Position numbers and translations under genes: made by a program | Shown: positions 57,186 through 64,000 of the stretch, piece after piece | Layout of the letters: the number at the start of each line of letters is the position of its first letter | Position numbering within the stretch: the first letter of the stretch is position 1 | The notes under the pieces: generated by a model | Told to the model about the DNA's origin: nothing | What the model saw: the letters and a program-made list of their open reading frames with translations, nothing else | Databases searched by the model: none | Assembly (NCBI RefSeq): GCF_004323185.1 | Contig: NZ_NAPS01000002.1 | Span: 2,376,083-2,440,082 of the forward strand | From: Westiellopsis prolifica IICB1 | GTDB taxonomy: Bacteria; Cyanobacteriota; Cyanobacteriia; Cyanobacteriales; Nostocaceae | DNA length: 64,000 bases | Reading direction: 5' to 3'

Positions 57186-59360
57186 CTAACGTAGAGGTTT
57201 TGGCAGAATTAATTGTATTGGATTTGATTTTTGAATTGCTTCTACACCAGTTTTTGGCTGAGTTACTACTTGTGGTTTAGTAATAATTATATTTGGTTTA
57301 ATAACTGACAATTGGCTTTGGGCTTTGTCTCGTGCTTGGATGGCTTGCTGATAGTCTGGTTTAATTTTTATTGCTTGATTGTAAGAAGCGATCGCTTCTT
57401 GATAACGTTGTAAATTGAACAAAGCATTTCCTCTAGAAAACCAAGTTTCGTAGTGTTGTGGATTGTAACGAGCGGCGCGATCATATGAGGCTATAGCTTC
57501 TTCATATTTCTGTAAAAGATATAGCGAATTGCCCCGGTTATACCAAAGTTGATCATCGTTTCGTTTTAATTTTGCTGCTTGTTCGTAAGCTGCTACAGCT
57601 TCGTTATATTTTTGCATTTGATGTAGCGACCAACCCTTATTATACCATGCTTGGAAATTATTAGGGTTTAATTCAATAAATCTATTCAATGATTCAACTG
57701 CTTCTGGATAGCGTTGTAAATTCATCAAAATATTACCTCTTGCTAACCAAGCTTGATAATAATTTGGATTAGTTTGCACGGCTTGCTCATAGGCTGTCAA
57801 TGCATCTTGCTCACGTTGCAGATTCACAAGAGAATTGCCGCGATTATACCAAGCTTCTGTATAACTTGGTTTAATTTCAAGAGTTTTATCGTATGCTTTT
57901 ATTGCTTCTTCGTAGCGTTTTAAATTTTGTAGAGTCTGGGCTTTATTATACCAAGCTTCATCATCATCTTTTTTCAAATTAATTGCTTGTTCATAAGCCG
58001 ATATTGCTTCATCATATCGCTTTAAACTGTTTAAAGCTTCTCCTTTTGCATTCCAAACTAGGGGAGAGTTATTTTCTAACTGTAAGGCTTTATCAAAAGA
58101 AGCGATCGCTTCTTGATATCGACGCAAATTTTTTAATACAAAACCTCTACCTATCCAAGCTTCTAAATAATCTGGTTCAATTTGAATTGCTCTGTCATAA
58201 GCTGTGAGAGCTGCTTTGTATTCTCTTAACTTACTCAGTGTACTGGCTTGTCCATTCCAAGCTTCAGCATATTCTGGTCGGATTTTTACTGCTTTTTCAT
58301 ATACTGACAAAGCATCTTGATAGCGTTGTAATTCATAAAGTATATTAGCTTTTTTATATAATTCGGTGGCGTTGACAGAATTAATGCTGTTAAGAATATA
58401 TATAGATGCTACTGTTCCCACTCCTAAAATTATCATTCCAGCTAATATTTTTTTGATAATCTTTTTTTGAGGTTTGTTATTTGTAATTGATGGTTGATTG
58501 TGATCAGGAATATTTAATGCTACTGTTTGCCAGTTGGGATTATGCAAATCTTTTAACGCTTGTAAAGCTAAAGTTGCTGATGAGTAGCGTTGACGAAAAT
58601 CATAACGCACCATTTTATCTAAAAACTGAGCAAATTCCTGGCTGACTTCAGTACGATTTCGCCAAATAATTTCATTAGTTTCTGCATCTTTTTCCAGTTC
58701 TTCAGGAGATAAGCCAGTGAGTGCTTGAATCCCAAGAATACCAACAGCATAGATATCGCTACTATATTTTGGGTTACCTTGGGCTTGTTCTCCAGGAATA
58801 TAGCCAGGAGTACCAATCGCGACGGTAAATTTAGTTTTGCTACTAGGATTAATTACCTGAGTCGTAATTTGTTTTACTGCTCCAAAATCGATTAAAAATA
58901 ACTTGCCATCTGGTTCTCTTCTTAGTAAATTATGGGGGTTGACGTCACGATGGATAACTTTTTGTTGATGGACAAAATCTAAAACTTGTAAAATCTCTTG
59001 CAAAAGAGAAATAACTTGAGATTGACTGAGGAGCTTTCCTGGTATGATTTCTTGGCTAAGATTATGACCTTCAATAAATTCTTGCACCAGATAAAATTCT
59101 TCGTTTTCTTCAAAGTACGCCAAAAGTTGGGGTATCTGATTGTGTGTACCTAATTTATGCAAAACTTGGGCTTCTGTATCAAACAGACGTCTAGCAGTTT
59201 GCAGACTTGCTGGGTCTGTAACTTGGGGTTTAAGTTTCTTGACAACACATTTAGGATTACCAGGTAATTGAGTATCATAAGCGACGAAAGTTTCACCGAA
59301 TCCTCCTCCTCCCAAATGACTGACAATTTGGTATCTTCCAACAAGTATGTTTCCCAGCAT
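57186..59360 (-). CDS. Ser/Thr protein kinase with ten C-terminal TPRs
   Basis: 724 residues from the ATG at 59360 (MLGNILVGRYQIVSHLGGGG); the longer frame to 59453 adds 31 residues that do not look like kinase. The N-terminal kinase has the Gly-rich loop, the lysine in CVVKKLKP, catalytic loop VIHRDVNPHNLL and IDFG. The usual HRDxKxxN lysine is Asn here, a variant I believe occurs in other cyanobacterial kinases. A membrane helix (ILAGMIILGVGTVASIYIL) follows the kinase, then ten 34-residue TPRs. The orientation suggests a cytoplasmic kinase and an exported TPR domain. Substrates are unknown. Confidence 0.92.
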   Translation of the reverse strand: MLGNILVGRYQIVSHLGGGGFGETFVAYDTQLPGNPKCVVKKLKPQVTDPASLQTARRLFDTEAQVLHKLGTHNQIPQLLAYFEENEEFYLVQEFIEGHNLSQEIIPGKLLSQSQVISLLQEILQVLDFVHQQKVIHRDVNPHNLLRREPDGKLFLIDFGAVKQITTQVINPSSKTKFTVAIGTPGYIPGEQAQGNPKYSSDIYAVGILGIQALTGLSPEELEKDAETNEIIWRNRTEVSQEFAQFLDKMVRYDFRQRYSSATLALQALKDLHNPNWQTVALNIPDHNQPSITNNKPQKKIIKKILAGMIILGVGTVASIYILNSINSVNATELYKKANILYELQRYQDALSVYEKAVKIRPEYAEAWNGQASTLSKLREYKAALTAYDRAIQIEPDYLEAWIGRGFVLKNLRRYQEAIASFDKALQLENNSPLVWNAKGEALNSLKRYDEAISAYEQAINLKKDDDEAWYNKAQTLQNLKRYEEAIKAYDKTLEIKPSYTEAWYNRGNSLVNLQREQDALTAYEQAVQTNPNYYQAWLARGNILMNLQRYPEAVESLNRFIELNPNNFQAWYNKGWSLHQMQKYNEAVAAYEQAAKLKRNDDQLWYNRGNSLYLLQKYEEAIASYDRAARYNPQHYETWFSRGNALFNLQRYQEAIASYNQAIKIKPDYQQAIQARDKAQSQLSVIKPNIIITKPQVVTQPKTGVEAIQKSNPIQLILPKPLR

Positions 59361-59481
59361 TTGGTTTACCCAGTTGAATACGCTACGACCTGATTTTGAT
59401 CTTGCCACAATTTTCTGACTATGGTTAGTAGTTAGTCGTTGATGGCTAATCAATTACCCATTACCCATTACCCATTTTTCA

Positions 59482-60192
59482 ATGATTCCTATTAGCGATA
59501 ACCTTTTCATTAGTTCGCGTAAAAAACCGATAATGATTTATTGGTTAATTGGTATGAACCTTGCTTTGTTTTTATGGGAATTTAAGCTAGAAATTAGTGG
59601 ACAGTTAGGTATTTTTGTGAGTAATTGGGGTTTAATTCCAGCACAAATGCATAGCGCGATCGCGAATTTATTTGCTGGTAATTCTGCTGCTGGAATATTT
59701 GTGTTGTCGCGTTCTGCTTGTTTGTTAACTGCAATGTTTATTCACGGTAGTTTTAGCCAAATTTTGGGTAATCTACTATTTTTATGGGTTTTTGGCAGAA
59801 ATTTAGAAAATATTCTCGGTCATGGACGATTTTTGCTGTTTTATCTAATGTGTGGCGTTCTGACAGGAATAATCCAAATTCTTGCTAATCCCAATTTGAC
59901 CGTACCATTGATAGGTGCAAATGGTGCGATCGCAGCTGTTTTGGGAGCATATATTTTCAAGTTTCCCAAAGTTAAAATTGATACTGTTATGCCTCTGTTA
60001 GTAATATTTATACCTATGCAAATACCAGCGATGTTCTATACAATTTGGTGGTTTGTCCAACAATTATTTTATGGTATTGGTAGTTTAAATATCCCTGGTG
60101 GTGTCAACCCGCTGAATAGTATTAATTATTGGGCGCAGATTGCAGGATTCATTATCGGTATAACTACAATGAAAAGATTACAATTAAAATGA
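59482..60192 (+). CDS. Rhomboid-like membrane protein lacking both catalytic residues
   Basis: A 236-residue protein with about six membrane helices and the rhomboid layout. His88 and Asn97 of the HGSFSQILGN motif are kept. The serine of the GxSG motif is Asn147 (LIGANGAIAA) and the helix-6 histidine is Gln219 (INYWAQIAGF). Since Ser and His form the catalytic dyad, it should be proteolytically dead, like iRhom-type pseudoproteases that bind membrane substrates. It is divergent from the kinase-TPR gene. Confidence 0.85.
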   Translation: MIPISDNLFISSRKKPIMIYWLIGMNLALFLWEFKLEISGQLGIFVSNWGLIPAQMHSAIANLFAGNSAAGIFVLSRSACLLTAMFIHGSFSQILGNLLFLWVFGRNLENILGHGRFLLFYLMCGVLTGIIQILANPNLTVPLIGANGAIAAVLGAYIFKFPKVKIDTVMPLLVIFIPMQIPAMFYTIWWFVQQLFYGIGSLNIPGGVNPLNSINYWAQIAGFIIGITTMKRLQLK

Positions 60193-60231
60193 GTTATGAA
60201 GAAACAACTACCAATCACCAACCATCAATAA

Positions 60232-61869
60232 CTAAAATTTTAAATCATCCAAAGATTCTTCGATTTCTAAATCTAAAATTCTTTCTTGAACTTTTTTATG
60301 TTTTGCAAGATTGCCTTCTTTATAATATATAGCTGTAGCTTTCTGAAAATCTGCGATCGCTCCTTGTTTATCTCCTAAATCATAACGAGCATTACCGCGA
60401 TTATAATAGGCATCAGCATCATTGATATTTATTTTAATCGCTTCTGTATAGTCTGCGATCGCTCCTTCGTAATCTTGGACATCATAACGAGCATTACCGC
60501 GATTATAATAAGCATCGGCATCATGAGCATTTATTTTGATTGCTTGGGTATAATCTGCTATTGCTCCTTCATAGTCTCCCAATTCTAAGCGAAAGTCTCC
60601 ACGCTTTTTATAAGCAATAAAATCATCAGCATCAAGCTCACTTTCTTGGACAAAATCTTCAACTTGTTCCTGATAATCTCCAATTTTAATATTTTTTAAA
60701 TTTATTTTACCTTCTGGCTGTGGATATAACTTGACTAATTGAGTATAATCTTCAATTGCTCCTTGTTTATCCCCTAGAAAATAACGCACATCAGCACGAT
60801 TTTTGTATGCGATCGCATCATTGGGATTAATTCTAATTGCCTGAGTATAATCGGCAATTGCTCCTTCATAATCTCCTAAATTATAACGTGCTAAACCGCT
60901 TTTATTGTAAGCTTTAATGTATTTAGGATTAATTCTAATTGCCTGAGTATAATCAGCAATTGCTCCTTCGTAATCTCCTACTTCATAACGTGCTAAACCA
61001 AGTTTATAGTATATATCGGCATCATGAGAAGAAAATTGTAGTGCTTCATTATAATTGATGATAGCAGCATGATATTGTCCTTTTTCACTGCATTCATCGC
61101 CAAGTTTTATGTAAATTAAATTTAATTTTTCGCTTTGAGTATTTATATTTGTAACTGGATCTAAATCAGGTTTTGTGAATGAAGTGTATGGTTGTTGATA
61201 GATTAATTCGGATTTAATATTTTGTTTATTATTTGTAAATATTTTTTCATTTAGCTGATGATTTTTCGCATCTTGTAATTGTTCTAAATAACCGCGTAAA
61301 CCACCACCATAAAGTAATTGCTGTATTCCAAAGGAAATTCTGCCAGTTTTCAACTTAATCATTTGAGTTGGCAGAAAACCAGCTAGGAAGAGATGATATT
61401 CTGATTGTGCCTCATTGACTTGCTCTTGAATTAAAATGCAAACAACAACTGCATTTTTCTCAACTTCTTCCGCACTGATTGACCATCTGACTTTATCAAT
61501 GTTACCGTAACGAGATTTCACCTCAATACCAATAGATGGATTAGCCGTCATCGTAAAATCTGTTTTACCATCTCCGCCAATTCTCTTTTCGTAATCTACT
61601 TCTGTAATCAAATCAGCTAGGCGTTCTTTGACAACTTCCTCTCCTAACTTTCCTTTGAGGTAGCTGATAAAAACGTCACGTACTGGTGAAACGCGTTTAT
61701 ATTTTTCTGCCATTAGCCAGCAAAAATCTCTCAGGGTTTTTAACCTTTCTCCAGAGATTATCGTTGTTTCACTATATTGACCTTCTATTTGACAATGCAG
61801 CAGACAACCAGATGTTAACCTTTTGATGAAGTCTGATTGAAGCGATCGCAGTAGTGTTATCCAGTCCAT
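60232..61869 (-). CDS. PD-(D/E)XK nuclease-like domain fused to TPRs
   Basis: A 545-residue protein. Residues about 60-190 have a restriction-like nuclease pattern: KGKLGEEVVKERLAD, then GGDGKTDFTM (Asp104), then IGIEVKSR (Glu116 and Lys118), the D...ExK signature. A linker region follows to about residue 255. Then there are about seven TPR or Sel1-like units (for example YEGAIADYTQAIRINP and the near-identical repeats around residues 410-520). TPRs would bind a partner, while the nuclease would act on nucleic acid. The combination is unusual; I know no named family. Neighbours give no defence-system context. Confidence 0.75.
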   Translation of the reverse strand: MDWITLLRSLQSDFIKRLTSGCLLHCQIEGQYSETTIISGERLKTLRDFCWLMAEKYKRVSPVRDVFISYLKGKLGEEVVKERLADLITEVDYEKRIGGDGKTDFTMTANPSIGIEVKSRYGNIDKVRWSISAEEVEKNAVVVCILIQEQVNEAQSEYHLFLAGFLPTQMIKLKTGRISFGIQQLLYGGGLRGYLEQLQDAKNHQLNEKIFTNNKQNIKSELIYQQPYTSFTKPDLDPVTNINTQSEKLNLIYIKLGDECSEKGQYHAAIINYNEALQFSSHDADIYYKLGLARYEVGDYEGAIADYTQAIRINPKYIKAYNKSGLARYNLGDYEGAIADYTQAIRINPNDAIAYKNRADVRYFLGDKQGAIEDYTQLVKLYPQPEGKINLKNIKIGDYQEQVEDFVQESELDADDFIAYKKRGDFRLELGDYEGAIADYTQAIKINAHDADAYYNRGNARYDVQDYEGAIADYTEAIKININDADAYYNRGNARYDLGDKQGAIADFQKATAIYYKEGNLAKHKKVQERILDLEIEESLDDLKF

Positions 61870-62047
61870 TGATATTTCTGCGAATCTTTTGATCAGGTGA
61901 TTCTATCTAAGATATCAAAACTGGACTGACTGTCAAAATAAAACCCCACTCCTACTATCTAAGTTAGGGGTGGGGTTATGTAATTATAGGGGATTCGACA
62001 ATCTTTACTTTTGCAAATCCCAGAAAATTACTCTATTTTTAGCTGTT

Positions 62048-63691
62048 TTAGAATCTGTAACCGACTCCTAACATAAAGCCAACATCTGTGTCATCAACAA
62101 AAGAAGCATTCACAGAACCTGTGATCATAAATTGAGAAGACAAAGGATAATCTACACCACCGGTGAGTAGTAAACCAATATCAGTGTCATCACCAGTTCC
62201 TATAGCGACACCAGCACCTATATAAGGAGATATAACAGCATCACCACCACCAATATCAGTTGGTCGGAAAGCAAAGTCAAAAGTAATAGGAACTAAAAAG
62301 ACAGTATCATCCCCAATCACTGCGCCTGGTCGGATTGAGAAATTGTTTGTAACACCAAATTTGCTTGTGACTGCAAAGTTTCCACTGCCAAGAGCGGTGT
62401 TACCACCTAAACCAATGTTACCACCAACAGCAATATAGTTTCTCTTAACTCTAACAGCAGTCTCTTCGCCTTCTGTTTGTTGCTCTTGTGCCAATTCAGG
62501 TGGAATCAAAACTTGGTTGATGACGTGTACAACACCATTAGTCGCTTTCACATCTGGTTGAATGACACTGGCATTATTGACGGCAATCTGATTGTTGGCA
62601 GTATCAACTTTTACATTTACAGATTCATCTTCCAAAGTTTTGACTTCACCAGATGTCAGCTTGTTTGCAGGCAAATCACCAGAAACTACGTGATATCTCA
62701 AAATTTTGATTAATGTTTCTCTATTTTCTGGTTGCTGCAACTGCTGTAAAACATCTGGAGGTAAAGCAGCAAATGCTTGGTCTGTCGGAGCAAAAACTGT
62801 ATAGGGACCTGGTTGTCTCAAAGCGTCTGCTAAACCTGCTGTCTTCAACAAAGAAGTCAGAGTTGTAAAACTACCACTAGACTCCGCAATGGAAACAATA
62901 TCACCTGTAGTTTGAGGATTACCACCCACAATATAGCTGACAGCTGCCACATTGCCAGGTAATGGTTGCACTTGTCCAAGTCTCACCAATGCTTGGTATA
63001 AAAGTGCAGCCGCCTCCGCACGGGTCAGACCTCCTTGAGGATTAAGCGTTCTAAGATCAGGATAGTTGACGACAAGATTAGCTTGTGTTGCTGCTGCCAC
63101 CTGATTAGTAGCATAGGTCGGAATTTGCCCAGCATCTACATAATTAGTAGAAAGAATTTGTTCTACAGAGCCACTGGGAGTTAAATTCAGTCCATTAGCT
63201 ACAGCAGTAATTGCATCTACTTTAGAAACTGTTTGATTTGGCTGAAACAAGTTATTGGGAAAACCTGCCAGAAATCCAGCTTCATAAGCAGCTCTAATTG
63301 CAGATGCTGCCCAAAAATCAGAAGGTACGTCTCTAAAACCCTCTGGTGGTAGCTGACGAACTGGATTTAGCGTAAAAGCTTTTTGGAACATAGCTGCAAT
63401 TTCAGCCCGCGTTACAGGTTGATTTGGTCTGAAGGTTCCATCTGGAAAACCAGCAATTACATTTCTTGCAGCTAAACCTTGAATAAATGGTAACGCCCAA
63501 TAATCTGCTGGTACATCAGCAAAGCTAGGAGTCGTCACAGCAGGTGCAGGTGTGGGTGCAGGTGCTGGAGTTGGCGCATTAACCTGAGCAGATACAGGAG
63601 CGGACATTATTATTGGACTTGTCACAGTAGCCATCATTCCTAAAGCTACTAATGCACTACTTGTGAACGACCAACTAGATAAACTACGCAT
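62048..63691 (-). CDS. SLH-fasciclin outer-membrane protein with beta-barrel C-terminus
   Basis: A 547-residue exported protein. The ATG at 63691 has GAGGAGG eight bases upstream, so it is preferred to the GTG two codons earlier. A signal peptide is followed by a Pro/Ala-rich stretch, then three S-layer homology repeats (FADVPADYWALPFIQGLAAR and two more, to about residue 240). Next is a fasciclin (FAS1) domain (about 265-400, with GPYTVFAPTDQAFAALP and LRYHVVSGDL). The C-terminal ~135 residues are Gly-rich amphipathic strands ending in Phe (VGYRF), as in outer-membrane barrels. It probably anchors in the outer membrane and contacts peptidoglycan via SLH. Confidence 0.9.
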   Translation of the reverse strand: MRSLSSWSFTSSALVALGMMATVTSPIIMSAPVSAQVNAPTPAPAPTPAPAVTTPSFADVPADYWALPFIQGLAARNVIAGFPDGTFRPNQPVTRAEIAAMFQKAFTLNPVRQLPPEGFRDVPSDFWAASAIRAAYEAGFLAGFPNNLFQPNQTVSKVDAITAVANGLNLTPSGSVEQILSTNYVDAGQIPTYATNQVAAATQANLVVNYPDLRTLNPQGGLTRAEAAALLYQALVRLGQVQPLPGNVAAVSYIVGGNPQTTGDIVSIAESSGSFTTLTSLLKTAGLADALRQPGPYTVFAPTDQAFAALPPDVLQQLQQPENRETLIKILRYHVVSGDLPANKLTSGEVKTLEDESVNVKVDTANNQIAVNNASVIQPDVKATNGVVHVINQVLIPPELAQEQQTEGEETAVRVKRNYIAVGGNIGLGGNTALGSGNFAVTSKFGVTNNFSIRPGAVIGDDTVFLVPITFDFAFRPTDIGGGDAVISPYIGAGVAIGTGDDTDIGLLLTGGVDYPLSSQFMITGSVNASFVDDTDVGFMLGVGYRF

Positions 63692-64000
63692 GAACACTTC
63701 CTCCTCAACAACACATATCGATAGTTAACAAAACAGAGCTTTTACCTTGACTTAGACATGCAAAATACAATCCTTCTTGCTTTTATTTGTGATGATATCA
63801 GTTGATTTTGTAAAATCAAACAGAAGTTTTTATTTTGACTTCCGTTTAAGAAGTTTCATAGGTCTAATGTCAAACACATCCATAAAAAAACAATACTTTT
63901 TAATGTATAAATTCTTTCTAGTGGTGGTTGACAAATATTTAAGTTAAGTATTGTTAGTGAAAGAGCAATTTATTTCTCATTGTTTGTCAGCTACATTACA
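63692..64000. other. Upstream region of the SLH-fasciclin gene
   Basis: 309 bp to the window edge, AT-rich, with a strong Shine-Dalgarno next to the gene start. No further gene or RNA was recognised. Confidence 0.5.

Overview
The window comes from a cyanobacterium, most likely a filamentous, hormogonium-forming member of the Nostocales. The evidence is a psbA gene for the photosystem II D1 protein, very frequent HIP1 octamers (GCGATCGC) on both strands, heptanucleotide tandem repeats between genes of the kind described in heterocystous cyanobacteria, and a chemotaxis-like cluster matching the Nostoc hmp locus next to hmpF. I cannot name the species. No tRNA, rRNA, CRISPR array, prophage or intact insertion sequence was recognised.

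Layout. 1-6 kb: a large SGNH/DUF1574-like protein (cut by the window edge), an MBOAT O-acyltransferase that probably works with it, and psbA. 6.6-18.2 kb: the motility signalling cluster hmpE-hmpD-hmpC-hmpB on the minus strand, a decayed remnant of hmpA, and divergent hmpF. 18.2-29.9 kb: housekeeping and small genes (tilS, glyA, a Tic20-like gene, a fumarylacetoacetase-family gene, rpsF, a STAS protein, a DedA protein, argG, DUF2993, a sugar-type solute-binding lipoprotein). 30-41.7 kb: an MFS transporter, accD, a prepilin peptidase, leuB, a GH57 glucan-branching enzyme, several secreted or membrane hypothetical proteins and a sigma-factor-like protein. 42-47.6 kb: a SWIM zinc-finger protein and an SNF2 helicase whose Walker A motif is interrupted by a large intein. 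47.8-57 kb: a repeat-invaded acetyltransferase pseudogene, pnp, an HlyD-like adaptor, queA, a repeat-expanded YraN protein, a lumenal pentapeptide protein and an atypical SDR. 57-64 kb: a Ser/Thr kinase with ten TPRs, a rhomboid-like protein lacking both catalytic residues, a PD-(D/E)XK-TPR fusion and an SLH-fasciclin-barrel outer-membrane protein.

How parts fit together. The hmp genes form a type IV pilus chemotaxis pathway (MCP HmpD, adaptor HmpC, CheA-type kinase HmpE, response regulator HmpB, coiled-coil HmpF), and the prepilin peptidase at 33.6 kb serves the same pilus system. The SGNH and MBOAT pair probably acylates an extracellular polysaccharide. The SWIM and SNF2 genes look like one unit.

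The most notable observations are the SNF2 intein placed between the Walker A lysine and threonine, the loss of most of hmpA, the pseudo-rhomboid, a 158-bp MITE-like element, a dispersed family of nested palindromes, and two genes reshaped by short tandem repeats (one broken, one expanded in frame).
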